DNA from: Lachnospiraceae bacterium
GTDB taxonomy: Bacteria > Bacillota > Clostridia > Lachnospirales > Lachnospiraceae
Assembly: GCA_017539565.1 (NCBI GenBank)
Contig: JAFYCS010000077.1
Coordinates: forward strand, 38,543 to 102,542
DNA length: 64,000 nt
Reading direction: 5' to 3'
The position numbers were made by a program, and so were the translations under genes. The notes beneath the pieces are model-generated. The model searched no databases, had not been told where the DNA came from, and was given only the letters and a program-made list of their open reading frames with translations. Numbering within the stretch: position 1 is the first letter of the stretch; each line of letters opens with the position of its first letter. Positions 1-7,757 of the stretch are shown one piece after another.

Positions 1-466
1 CCAGCATAAGGATCTTCTTTCCCGGCAGTATCCCGTGCAGGTTCATCATGGTCTGTGCAGCACCTGCCCCTATTACTCCCGGCAGTGTCCATCCGGGGAA
101 CAGTACCATATTCTCTGCAGCTCCCGTTGCTATAACAACCGAATCTGCCTTGTAATGTTTTATCCTTGCCCCCTGCTTTACCACCACTTCTTTATCCTGA
201 TAAAGCCCTATTACCGTAGCATTAAGCTTAACCGATACACCGGCCTCTGCCGCTTCTTCAAGCAGCTGGCGGCCTATCACAAATCCCCTTACTTTTGCCC
301 TGTGTTCTTTTGATCCGAAGAACTTATGTATCTGCTTGAAAAGCTGGCCTCCCGGTTTTTCGTTCTCATCAAAAACGATAACGTTTAATCCTCTCTTCGC
401 CGCTTCTATAGCTGCTGATAAGCCCGAAGGTCCCGCACCAACAATGATCAGATCGTATCTTTTCAT
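1..466 (-). CDS. FAD-dependent oxidoreductase, large subunit (partial at window edge)
   Basis: N-terminal 155 residues of a flavoprotein whose 3' part lies beyond the left edge. The start ATG at 464-466 follows a perfect AGGAGG. Residues 7-15 read IIVGAGPSG, the dinucleotide-binding turn of FAD-dependent disulfide-reductase-like oxidoreductases, followed by an acidic strand end (VFDENEKPGGQ) and a later VIATGA motif. This layout matches the alpha subunits of opine/sarcosine-type or HcnB-like amine dehydrogenases. Those pair with a small 2Fe-2S subunit like the one encoded 12 bp upstream. It is the last visible gene of the P-II/Pot/cyclodeaminase-like operon, so oxidation of an imported amine or its derivative is a reasonable inference. 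The substrate cannot be read from the sequence. Confidence 0.8.
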   Translation of the reverse strand, partial: MKRYDLIIVGAGPSGLSAAIEAAKRGLNVIVFDENEKPGGQLFKQIHKFFGSKEHRAKVRGFVIGRQLLEEAAEAGVSVKLNATVIGLYQDKEVVVKQGARIKHYKADSVVIATGAAENMVLFPGWTLPGVIGAGAAQTMMNLHGILPGKKILML

Positions 467-478
467 AACCCTGTCCTC

Positions 479-805
479 CTACTGTTCATCAAATGCTTTA
501 TCTGAAACCCCATACTGTGTCCTGACCGTCATTCCCTCTTTAAGCGGCGTTATACAGGTCCTCACATTAGGCACGCCGTCTACTATCATCACACAGTCAG
601 TGCACCGGCCTATCGCACAGAATATGCCTCTCGGCTTATGCTCTTTCTGGGTATATCTGTGAACCATCACACCGGCGGCTTTAAGGGCAGCTGCTATAGG
701 TTCTCCTTCATATCCTTCGATCTCTTTCCCGTCAAAGATGAAGCTTACTTTACGTCCTTTTTCAACCACACCGAGTATCGGATGTTCCGCTATCCTATCT
801 GCCAT
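479..805 (-). CDS. Small 2Fe-2S ferredoxin-like subunit of an amine/opine-type oxidoreductase
   Basis: A 108-residue protein with a plant-type ferredoxin fold core. The cluster cysteines are spaced as in FCAIGRCTDC followed by VPNVRTC twelve residues on, the pattern of HcnA/OoxX-like small subunits. The open frame extends upstream, but an AGGAG lies 9 nt before the ATG at 803-805, which favours this start; the ATG at 809-811 is only 3 nt from it. The gene is 12 bp ahead of the FAD subunit and 38 bp behind the first cyclodeaminase-like gene. It probably passes electrons from the FAD subunit to a quinone or another carrier. It has no signal peptide, so the complex should be cytoplasmic. Confidence 0.8.
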   Translation of the reverse strand: MADRIAEHPILGVVEKGRKVSFIFDGKEIEGYEGEPIAAALKAAGVMVHRYTQKEHKPRGIFCAIGRCTDCVMIVDGVPNVRTCITPLKEGMTVRTQYGVSDKAFDEQ

Positions 806-843
806 GATCATGATCTCCTCTCTGTCTGTATCCGTCTCAGTCC

Positions 844-1977
844 TTAACACATATCCGGACTGTCCCATAAATGTAACTTTGTTCCCAGTCCCAGTTTCTT
901 TGCTTTTTCATAACATACCTTTCCCCAGGCCACATCCTCCACCGGCATACCGCCTACGGAATAAACAAATACCTGATCCTCACTGACTCTCCCGGGTTTC
1001 TTCCCGAAAATGATATCTCCCAGATCCGTTATATCATCCATTGATATCAGTCCGTCATGTGCCATATCGGTGAACTTCGATCCTATGATGTTATTTATTC
1101 CGAATGAAGGATAAGGGAACTCTTCCGCCCAGGCCTCATACAGCTTGATATTGTCCACTACCAGACTGCAGCTTTTAAGTTCCTCCGAATCCATATCAAA
1201 GGCACTTACGCCTATCAGTACCGCCCCCGGCTTTATCCACTGCTTCTTTACGAAGGGATAAAATGCCGGATCCGTTCCTCCCGAGTTGGAAAAGGATATA
1301 ACATCCGTATCCCTGACCAGTTCCTCTATACTGTCTGCCGCTTCGATCTTTTTCAGATTCGGATATTTATCTTTTACATAGGCCATGAACTTCTCCAGTG
1401 AACTCTTTCCTCTTCCTTTAACCTTGAGTGTATCTATATCCGGGCAGGCTGCCATTATCGCCGCCAGCGAAGTCTTTCCCATAACACCGGGGCCGCAGAT
1501 ACCGCAGATCTTTGCTCCTTTATTTACCAGATACTTTGCTCCGACACCAGGTATAGCGCCTGTTCTGTACGCACTCAAAAGATTTGCACTCATAAGAGCC
1601 AGAGGCGCGCCTGTATCCTTATCGTTAAGCATCACTGTCAATATCGATCTGGGCAGCCCTTTTTCCCTGTTGGCCATGTTTGATCCGTACCACTTCATTC
1701 CCATCAGATCAAAGGGGCCTCCGATATATGCCGGCATCGCCATAAACCTGCGGTCATCGCCGACATCCAGCGGCATCTTAGGAAATGGTGAAGTCTTTGG
1801 AAATGATACCTGGCTTCCGTGCGAGTTATGGTTCTCGCCACCCATCACATAATCCCCGGAATTTAAGCATTTGATAACCTCTTCCATTGCTTCTATACAG
1901 GCCGGCATATCCTTAACGCCGGCTTTTATCATGTCTTCCTCACTCAGAAACAGAAAATCGATTGCCGGATAGCTCAT
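844..1977 (-). CDS. Ornithine cyclodeaminase / mu-crystallin family protein, paralogue 1
   Basis: A 377-residue protein of the OCD/mu-crystallin family. It shows the family's MKWYGSN block near residue 93, the LPRSILTVMLNDKDTGAPLA strand, a Rossmann turn GICGPGVMG for NAD binding around residue 158, and the C-terminal GGMPVEDVAWG signature. Family members are NAD-dependent: ornithine cyclodeaminases make proline from ornithine, and others are ketimine reductases or amino-acid dehydrogenases. I recall relatives being labelled tyramine oxidase subunit B in public annotation; the basis of that name cannot be checked here. A GGGAG precedes the start by 8 nt. It is followed by the 2Fe-2S and FAD genes and preceded by its own paralogue, so the two may form a heteromer. 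Confidence 0.8.
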   Translation of the reverse strand: MSYPAIDFLFLSEEDMIKAGVKDMPACIEAMEEVIKCLNSGDYVMGGENHNSHGSQVSFPKTSPFPKMPLDVGDDRRFMAMPAYIGGPFDLMGMKWYGSNMANREKGLPRSILTVMLNDKDTGAPLALMSANLLSAYRTGAIPGVGAKYLVNKGAKICGICGPGVMGKTSLAAIMAACPDIDTLKVKGRGKSSLEKFMAYVKDKYPNLKKIEAADSIEELVRDTDVISFSNSGGTDPAFYPFVKKQWIKPGAVLIGVSAFDMDSEELKSCSLVVDNIKLYEAWAEEFPYPSFGINNIIGSKFTDMAHDGLISMDDITDLGDIIFGKKPGRVSEDQVFVYSVGGMPVEDVAWGKVCYEKAKKLGLGTKLHLWDSPDMC

Positions 1978-2004
1978 TTTATCAACTCCCTTCTAATAGC
2001 CTGT

Positions 2005-3153
2005 CTATCTCATATATGGTTCGTCCCAAAGGTTTAACTTGGTACCTATACCGTTTTCTGCAGCATTTCTGTAACAGTCATATCCCCAGGCCACATCTTC
2101 TATCGGCATCCCGCCGCTGCTGCATAGTACTATCTCGTCTTCAGAAGTCCTTCCCTGCGATATACCGTTCACAATATCGCAAAGATTTATCACCTGCTCT
2201 CTTTTTATCTTTCCTTCCCTTACCAGATGAATGAAGTGTATTCCCATGATCACCCATTCCCTCTTATTTCCAAGCTCATCCACAGGGCCTCTGGCTATAA
2301 AGTTGTTCATGTATTTGTCATACATGCCGTAGTTATCTACTACCATCGTAGTGCCTGTCAGTTTATCGAATTCCCTGAAGAGAAAACTTCCCATCGAAAA
2401 CACCGATGCACCTTTCTTAAACCATTCAAGGTGAAATTCCTCCGCTTTATCGGGACTTACGGACATCGCCTCACTCACAACATCCGCATCCCGGCAGGCC
2501 TGCTCAAGACTCCCGCATATCTCGATCTCCTTTACCTGAGGATATTTTTCTTCGACAAACTTCTTAAACGCCAGCGTTGATGCGGATACCGGAGAACTTC
2601 CCTTTATCTTTATCTTTTTTATCTGAGGAAGAACCGCCATATAGCTCATCAATGCACATTTATTGATCACTCCGGGTCCAAGTATCGAAAGCACTTCCGA
2701 ATCAGCGTTTGCAAGATAACTTGCTGCCATTGCGGGCATGGAGCCCGTCCTCATGGCACTTAAGAGGTTTGCCGACATATAGGCTATGGGAGCACCGGTA
2801 TCCACATCATTAAGTGTGGCCATAAGGATCGATCTGGGCAGCCCCTTCTTTATATTGTCATGATTCGATCCGTACCATTTCTGCCCCGCTATATGAAACC
2901 TTCCGCCCAGATATGCAGGCATTGCATTAAACCTTCTGTCAGGGCCGTTATCCAGAGGAAAGTTTTCAATATCCTTAGCTTTGGGGAAATTTATCTGAAG
3001 GCCATGCTCATCACCCTTAGGCCCTCCCATGATATAATCCCCCTTTCCGAAAAGGCTCATCACATCCCTCATGGTCTCAACGCAGGCTTTGGCGTTAAGC
3101 ACTCCGGCGTCGATCATGTCTTTTTCACTCAGATATAAAAAATCAATTGCCAT
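2005..3153 (-). CDS. Ornithine cyclodeaminase / mu-crystallin family protein, paralogue 2
   Basis: A 382-residue paralogue of the next gene downstream, separated from it by 27 bp. It shares the opening AIDFLYLSEKDMI, the QKWYGSNHDN block, LPRSILMATLNDVDTGAPIA, a SILGPGV Rossmann turn, and the closing GGMPIEDVAWGYDCYRNA. The Rossmann glycine pattern is weaker than in paralogue 1 (GPGVIN rather than GPGVMG), so one copy may be catalytic and the other structural; this is inference. A GGGAG lies 8 nt before the ATG. A strong hairpin separates it from the upstream potD gene, so expression of this gene and those downstream may be partly uncoupled from the transporter. Confidence 0.78.
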   Translation of the reverse strand: MAIDFLYLSEKDMIDAGVLNAKACVETMRDVMSLFGKGDYIMGGPKGDEHGLQINFPKAKDIENFPLDNGPDRRFNAMPAYLGGRFHIAGQKWYGSNHDNIKKGLPRSILMATLNDVDTGAPIAYMSANLLSAMRTGSMPAMAASYLANADSEVLSILGPGVINKCALMSYMAVLPQIKKIKIKGSSPVSASTLAFKKFVEEKYPQVKEIEICGSLEQACRDADVVSEAMSVSPDKAEEFHLEWFKKGASVFSMGSFLFREFDKLTGTTMVVDNYGMYDKYMNNFIARGPVDELGNKREWVIMGIHFIHLVREGKIKREQVINLCDIVNGISQGRTSEDEIVLCSSGGMPIEDVAWGYDCYRNAAENGIGTKLNLWDEPYMR

Positions 3154-3171
3154 AATCTCATCTCCCTTTTA

Positions 3172-3207
3172 AACCAAAACCCGGGACAGATCCGTGTCCG
3201 TCCCGGG
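3172..3207 (-). terminator. Hairpin between potD and the cyclodeaminase-like genes
   Basis: CCCGGGAC at 3180-3187 pairs with GTCCCGGG at 3200-3207. On the minus strand it is followed by TTTTGG then TTT, an imperfect U-tract. It is likely a leaky terminator or mRNA-stabilising hairpin that lowers expression of the enzymes relative to the transporter. Confidence 0.55.
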
Positions 3208-3241
3208 CCCCTTTGCCCTGTTATCAAAATGATACTTAAGG

Positions 3242-4327
3242 CTATTCTTTTAACTTAGTCCACATATCACTGTACAGTTCCAGAATGTCGCTGTCCAGGT
3301 TCTCAACAAAACTACCCTTTGCGATAGCATCCGCAGGCGGATTCTTTGCCGGATTGCTGCTGTATTCCTCACCCATGATCGCAATAGCATCTGTATTTGC
3401 ACAAAGGTAAGGGAATTCCTCCAGTACCATCGCCATGTTTTCAGGATCCATCATAAAGTTCATCCACTCCATTGCGTTGTCATAATTGGGCGAATCCTTG
3501 GTAACTACCCAGTTATCAAAGAAGAGGTATGCACCTTCATCCGGATATATGACTTTTATCGAAGGTACTTCCGCCATAGCCATTGCTATCTCTGCGCTCC
3601 ATATCATTCCCGCATAGCAGTCACCGGATATCAATGCACTCTTGGGTGAATCCGAATCATACAGAGCCACATTTTTCTTAAGCTCCATAAGCTTATCCGA
3701 TACCAGAGCAAGCTTTGCCGGATCCTTTTCACTTAAGTCATAACCCATTGCTTTATTTGTCATACCTATGACAGCACGGAAATCATCCAGCACTACCAGC
3801 TTTCCTTCCAGGGAAGGATCGAAAAGATCTTCATAGGATGTTATATCAAGGTCCACCTTATCGGTATTTACCGCTATAGCTCCGGCGCCTCCCATGTAAG
3901 GTACCGAATATACATTACCCGGATCATAGCTGGGATCCTTATAGCTCTCACCTATGTGTGAGAAATTCGGAAGCCTTTCAAAATCAAGTTCCTTAAGCAT
4001 TCCCTGCGCTATAAGCTGTGCCACCATATAATCACTGGGCTGGAGTACATCATAAGCACCTGCCGCCTCTGATCTGACTTTTGCCAGCATATCCTCATTG
4101 GATGAATAAGTCGAAACATTTACCTTTATACCGGTTTCCTTTTCAAACTTTTCCACCACCGAATCCGGCAGATACTCTGTCCATACGAACAGGTTCAATT
4201 CACCTTTATCACCGGCAGCTTCTCCTCCTGCCGCATTAGCCTGCCCGGCTCCTGTTTCTCCGCATCCTGCCATACACATTACCGCAAATGATAATGCCGA
4301 TACCAAAACCATTAATCTCTTCTTCAT
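3242..4327 (-). CDS. potD: Polyamine-type ABC transporter substrate-binding lipoprotein
   Basis: A 361-residue extracellular lipoprotein: a lysine start, a hydrophobic stretch and a lipobox ending MAGC (Cys22), followed by a Gly/Ala-rich linker. The mature part begins LNLFVWTEYLPDSVVEKFEKE and continues with TGIKVNVSTYSSNEDM and YDVLQPSDYMV, all hallmarks of PotD/PotF spermidine-putrescine binding proteins. Tryptophan- and acid-containing segments (MIWSAEIAM and FFDNWVVTKD) lie where PotD contacts its ligand. AGGAGG precedes the start by 8 nt. It is the last of four transporter genes (A-B-C-D order). A polyamine or related cationic amine is the likely ligand; the family also contains binders of other small amines, so specificity is inferred. 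Confidence 0.88.
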   Translation of the reverse strand: MKKRLMVLVSALSFAVMCMAGCGETGAGQANAAGGEAAGDKGELNLFVWTEYLPDSVVEKFEKETGIKVNVSTYSSNEDMLAKVRSEAAGAYDVLQPSDYMVAQLIAQGMLKELDFERLPNFSHIGESYKDPSYDPGNVYSVPYMGGAGAIAVNTDKVDLDITSYEDLFDPSLEGKLVVLDDFRAVIGMTNKAMGYDLSEKDPAKLALVSDKLMELKKNVALYDSDSPKSALISGDCYAGMIWSAEIAMAMAEVPSIKVIYPDEGAYLFFDNWVVTKDSPNYDNAMEWMNFMMDPENMAMVLEEFPYLCANTDAIAIMGEEYSSNPAKNPPADAIAKGSFVENLDSDILELYSDMWTKLKE

Positions 4328-4354
4328 ACTTCTTTCCTCCTATTCCCGTCTTAT

Positions 4355-5161
4355 TCAGACTTTATTATGCTTTCCGGATAATATGCCGCTCTGCGTTATG
4401 AACACCAGGCCGATCGTACCCAGTAATAAAAGCGCCGACAGTGCATTAACATCCGGCGAAACACCGCTTTTGATGCTTTCCATTACCTTCAACGGATAAG
4501 TCTTAGTCTGTCCGTTAACGAAGTAGCTTATGATCACATCATCTATGGAAAGCGTAAATGCCAGCAAGGCTCCTCCTGCTATTCCGGGTGCAAGTACCGG
4601 TAAAATGATCTCAAAAAATGTAACTATACGGTTCGCACCCAGATCCATACTTGCCTCTTCGATCGATGCATCATATCCCGAAAGCCTGGCTCTGACATTA
4701 AAGATCACATACGGCACACAAAAACTTACGTGTGAAAGGATCAATGTAAGCATCCCGCGCGGGACCCCGGTGTTTGAAAAGATAGTCAACAGTGCTATAC
4801 CTATTACTATTTCCGGGATGACCACCGGTATATATAAAAGTCCGTTTATTATCCCTTTACCCTTAAACTTGTATCTGTATATTCCCACAGCTCCCAGAGT
4901 CCCGATGACTGTCGAAAGCAGAGTACTGAGCAGCGCTATCAACATGGTATTTCCGAAGGATTCCAGCAGTGACGAATTACTCCAGAGTTTTGCGTACCAG
5001 TCCAGGGTAAATCCCTTCCAGCTAAGATAAGGTTTTGTGGTGGTTGCGTTAAATGAGTTTGCCACTACCACAAAGATCGGAAGGAACAAAAACAGATAAA
5101 CCGCTGAGCAAAATACTATCCCTATACCTTTATTTCTTTTTTCTTTAACCGTTCTTTTCAT
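4355..5161 (-). CDS. potC: Polyamine-type ABC transporter permease
   Basis: A 268-residue inner-membrane permease of the MetI/BPD type. It has about six hydrophobic segments, the first at residues 12-34 (IVFCSAVYLFLFLPIFVVV). The cytoplasmic EAA loop reads EEASMDLGANRIVTFFEIIL, which docks with the ATPase. The frame can be extended to a GTG two codons upstream, but the ATG at 5159-5161 sits 5 nt behind AGAGG and is preferred. Its partner permease ends 9 bp upstream and the binding protein starts 27 bp downstream. Confidence 0.88.
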   Translation of the reverse strand: MKRTVKEKRNKGIGIVFCSAVYLFLFLPIFVVVANSFNATTTKPYLSWKGFTLDWYAKLWSNSSLLESFGNTMLIALLSTLLSTVIGTLGAVGIYRYKFKGKGIINGLLYIPVVIPEIVIGIALLTIFSNTGVPRGMLTLILSHVSFCVPYVIFNVRARLSGYDASIEEASMDLGANRIVTFFEIILPVLAPGIAGGALLAFTLSIDDVIISYFVNGQTKTYPLKVMESIKSGVSPDVNALSALLLLGTIGLVFITQSGILSGKHNKV

Positions 5162-5170
5162 AGGCACCTC

Positions 5171-6049
5171 TCATACTCCCAGACTATCCATATCCCCGCC
5201 AAGTTTCTGATAGATCTTTACAAGGAGCAGTGTTACAAGTATCAGTATGATCGAAAGCGCTGCTCCAAGCGGCCAGTTATTAGCACTTTTGAACTGCCTC
5301 TCTATCAGATTACCGATCATATCGGTATTACCACCACCAAGTATGTTTGATACAAAGAAGTAACCAAGGCAGGGGATAAATACCATTATGCATCCGGAAA
5401 ATATCCCGCCTGATGTAAGAGGAAGTATCACTTCAAACAATGTACGCAGCGGCCTTGCTCCCAGATCACTCGACGCCTCCAGAAGGCTTCCGTCCAGCTT
5501 TTCTATAGCTGTATATAGCGGCAGTACCATAAACGGAACAAAGCAGTATACCATGCCTAATATCGTAGTCCCGGTCTTATAGAGAAGATCCACGGAGCCG
5601 TCCGCAATATGCAGAAATGTCAGGATCTTTATAAGCCAGCCGCTGTTTCCAAGAAAGCTCCTCCATCCGTATATCCTTATCAGTGAATTGGTCCAGAAAG
5701 GAATGATCACCAGCATATATAAGAGCTTTTTCTTTTTGCTCTTTGTCCTTGCTATGATATATGCAAAGGGATATCCGATAAGCACACAGATAAGAGTTGT
5801 TGTAAAGGATATCAAAAGTGATCTGGCATATATCTTCAGATAATCGACGGATAAAAGCTTTCCGTAATTTGCAGCGGTAAAGTCATATACCACATTGTAG
5901 TACTCATCGGTCTTGCAGAAGCTCATCACCGCTACCAGGATCAGCGGAGCTACCACCAGGAACAGAAGGAGCAGCGCCACCGGACCGACTGTCACAAGAG
6001 CCGGCAGAGTATTTGATCTGAATTCATGTTTTGATGTTTTCCCGCTCAT
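5171..6049 (-). CDS. potB: Polyamine-type ABC transporter permease
   Basis: A membrane permease of about 292 residues with six hydrophobic segments and an EAA loop (EASSDLGARPLRTLFEVILP) facing PotA. It is paired with PotC as in classical PotABCD systems. An ATG at 6074-6076 gives a nine-residue extension, but it has no ribosome site and lies inside a dispersed palindrome. The ATG at 6047-6049 follows GGAGGG by 6 nt, so I use that start. The 57 bp between this start and the potA stop is largely filled by the palindrome. Confidence 0.87.
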   Translation of the reverse strand: MSGKTSKHEFRSNTLPALVTVGPVALLLLFLVVAPLILVAVMSFCKTDEYYNVVYDFTAANYGKLLSVDYLKIYARSLLISFTTTLICVLIGYPFAYIIARTKSKKKKLLYMLVIIPFWTNSLIRIYGWRSFLGNSGWLIKILTFLHIADGSVDLLYKTGTTILGMVYCFVPFMVLPLYTAIEKLDGSLLEASSDLGARPLRTLFEVILPLTSGGIFSGCIMVFIPCLGYFFVSNILGGGNTDMIGNLIERQFKSANNWPLGAALSIILILVTLLLVKIYQKLGGDMDSLGV

Positions 6050-6074
6050 ATTCTTCCCTCCGCTCCCTTTTGTC

Positions 6075-6100
6075 ATCCTGAGGGCTTTAGCCCGAAGGAT
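6075..6100. repeat. REP-like dispersed palindrome, copy 1
   Basis: Between potA and potB. On the minus strand the stem is ATCCT-TC-GGGCT pairing with AGCCC-TC-AGGAT, followed by GAC. The same arm-TC-arm architecture ending AG(A/G)ATGAC recurs at 52853-52880. It resembles the widespread GTCATTCTGAGCGAAGCGAAGAATC-type intergenic palindromes known from many bacteria. Confidence 0.65.
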
Positions 6101-6106
6101 CTTTTC

Positions 6107-7216
6107 CTACGCAAGCTTTATCTCATCTAATATCTTAAATATCTTATAGCTGTCATTATGTATCAGTACTGCATCTTCCGGCTCCCAGTATGGATAGATC
6201 CTGCTTCCTATAGGTGGAAGCTCCTGACCTGCAAGCCTTTCAATCTTTAATTCATTTCCGTTTGGCAGTGATACGATGCACTTAAGCACTGCTCCCACAT
6301 AGATATAATCCTTAACTATCGCTACCAGTTCAAAACCATCATGGGGCTTTGTCTGAAAGCGCATCTTCTCGGGCCTTACAGAAATGGTTGCATATTCCAG
6401 TATTGAGAAACTGTCATCACACTTAACCTTTACCGCACCGTTTTCCAGTGTTACCGTGGCTACACCTTCATGGATGCTGGTAACGCAGCCGTCATAGATA
6501 TTGGTCTCTCCTATAAAGGTTGCTACAAACCTCGTAGCCGGATGCTCATATATCTCAGTGGGTGTATCCAGCTGATCCACTATACCGTCATGCATTATCG
6601 CTATCCTGTCGCTCATGGTCAGTGCTTCTTCCTGATCGTGCGTTACATATATGAATGTGATGTTCAGCTTTTTCTGCAGCCTTTTAAGCTCCAGCTGCAT
6701 CTGCTTCCTGAGCTTAAGATCCAGCGCTCCCAACGGCTCGTCCAGGAGAAGTACTCTCGGGCGGTTGATCAGCGCTCTGGCTATGGCAACTCTCTGCTTC
6801 TGTCCTCCGGAAAGCTGTGAGGGATATCTTTTTTCAAATCCCGAAAGCTGAACCATTTCCATCATTTCAAGCACCCGTTCCTTTATCTCCGGCTTGGGGA
6901 CCTTCTTCATCTTCAGCCCGTATGCTATATTGTCAAAGATCGTTTTATGAGGAAACAATGCATATGTCTGGAACACTGTATTTACGTTTCTTTCATAAGG
7001 TTCCTTTTCCTCGACCGGAACACCCTCCACTTTGATGGTCCCGGTACTGGGTTCTTCGAATCCTGCTATCATTCTCAGTGTGGTGGTCTTTCCGCATCCG
7101 GAAGATCCCAGGAGTGTAAGGAACTCGCCTTCATTCACTGTCAGGTTCAGATCTTTGACCACATGATTAGAACCGTATTTTTTATTGACTCCTATCATCT
7201 CAACTATAGTACCCAT
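6107..7216 (-). CDS. potA: Polyamine-type ABC transporter ATP-binding protein
   Basis: A 369-residue ATPase. Walker A GSSGCGKTT is at residues 37-45, the signature LSGGQKQRVAIARA begins at 135, and Walker B VLLLDEPLGALD begins near 155. This is followed by the D-loop/H-loop region FIYVTHDQEEA. The C-terminal third is a TOBE-type regulatory domain, the usual length for PotA/PotG and MalK-like importers. GGAGG lies 7 nt before the start. It begins 14 bp after the P-II stop codon, so P-II and the transporter are almost certainly cotranscribed. P-II proteins are known to modulate some transporters directly, which makes a physical link worth testing. Confidence 0.92.
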   Translation of the reverse strand: MGTIVEMIGVNKKYGSNHVVKDLNLTVNEGEFLTLLGSSGCGKTTTLRMIAGFEEPSTGTIKVEGVPVEEKEPYERNVNTVFQTYALFPHKTIFDNIAYGLKMKKVPKPEIKERVLEMMEMVQLSGFEKRYPSQLSGGQKQRVAIARALINRPRVLLLDEPLGALDLKLRKQMQLELKRLQKKLNITFIYVTHDQEEALTMSDRIAIMHDGIVDQLDTPTEIYEHPATRFVATFIGETNIYDGCVTSIHEGVATVTLENGAVKVKCDDSFSILEYATISVRPEKMRFQTKPHDGFELVAIVKDYIYVGAVLKCIVSLPNGNELKIERLAGQELPPIGSRIYPYWEPEDAVLIHNDSYKIFKILDEIKLA

Positions 7217-7230
7217 ATAAGTACCTCCGG

Positions 7231-7587
7231 CTATAATGCCTTTACTCCTCTTTCTCCGGTACGGATCCTCACCGCATCTTCCACATCCTTAATGAATATC
7301 TTTCCGTCTCCCACATGATCGGTAGCACACACTTCACAGATATTCGATATCACGGTTTCAACATCCTTATCATTTACCACTACTTCCACCTTTACTTTAG
7401 GAAGGAGATTAATGGTAGTTTTATAACCCTTTATCTCGTTTACACTTCCTTCATCAGATACTCCCTTCTGGGTTCCGCAGCCCATACAGGTCGAAAGCGT
7501 CATTCCTCCGCAATGGATCTTATCCAATACTGCCTTAACATCCTCAAGCTTCTCCGGTCGTATAAATATATTTAATTCCTTCATCAC
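7231..7587 (-). CDS. P-II family nitrogen regulator with atypical T-loop
   Basis: A 118-residue P-II protein. The C-terminal signature (GDGKIFIKDVEDAVRIRTGERG) and the LPKVKVEVVV strand match GlnB/GlnK. P-II trimers bind ATP, ADP and 2-oxoglutarate and regulate ammonium channels, glutamine synthetase, transcription factors or transporters through the T-loop. Here the segment between QKG and LPK is 19 residues, against 14 in E. coli GlnB as I recall it. It lacks the usual ELYRG sequence with the modified Tyr51, and is preceded by a CMGCG motif. It heads the Pot operon behind its own promoter and leader hairpin. This suggests a dedicated P-II that reports nitrogen status to amine uptake without uridylylation. 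Confidence 0.9.
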   Translation of the reverse strand: MMKELNIFIRPEKLEDVKAVLDKIHCGGMTLSTCMGCGTQKGVSDEGSVNEIKGYKTTINLLPKVKVEVVVNDKDVETVISNICEVCATDHVGDGKIFIKDVEDAVRIRTGERGVKAL

Positions 7588-7612
7588 TCATACCTCCTTA
7601 TCTTCTTACTTC

Positions 7613-7651
7613 AAAACAGAAAAGGCGCCGTATCACCGATACAGCGCCCTT
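7613..7651 (-). terminator. Promoter-proximal hairpin with U-tract in the P-II leader
   Basis: On the minus strand the transcript is predicted to begin near 7654 with AGGCAAGGGCGCTG. The arm at 7638-7651 pairs along its whole length with 7620-7634 around a GGT loop, and TTTTCTGTTTT follows. It looks like a factor-independent terminator starting within a few bases of +1. The same 5' sequence heads the leader at 11194-11232, so this is a candidate attenuator or RNA-binding target. Confidence 0.6.
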
Positions 7652-7660
7652 GCCTAATTT

Positions 7661-7689
7661 GTATAATATAGGACTTCTTTTATGTGCAA
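7661..7689 (-). promoter_or_regulatory. SigA-type promoter of the P-II/pot operon
   Basis: -35 TTGCAC (7684-7689), a 17-bp spacer and -10 TTATAC (7661-7666), overlapping TATTAT. It lies in the gap between the LuxR gene and P-II and points to P-II. The predicted start site is at the foot of the leader hairpin. Confidence 0.6.
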
Positions 7690-7757
7690 TATAAACTATT
7701 CATCAATACAATTCAACTGATCATAAATACCATTTTTCTACTCCTTTTTAAGTAGTC

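Noticed and set aside
1962..2234. Plus-strand frame over the junction of the two cyclodeaminase-like genes
   Set aside because: Antisense to conserved coding sequence on both sides, without translation signals.
7613..7651. A simple terminator for the LuxR gene
   Set aside because: A SigA promoter lies between the LuxR stop and the hairpin, and the same hairpin heads another leader; attenuation fits better, though both roles are possible.
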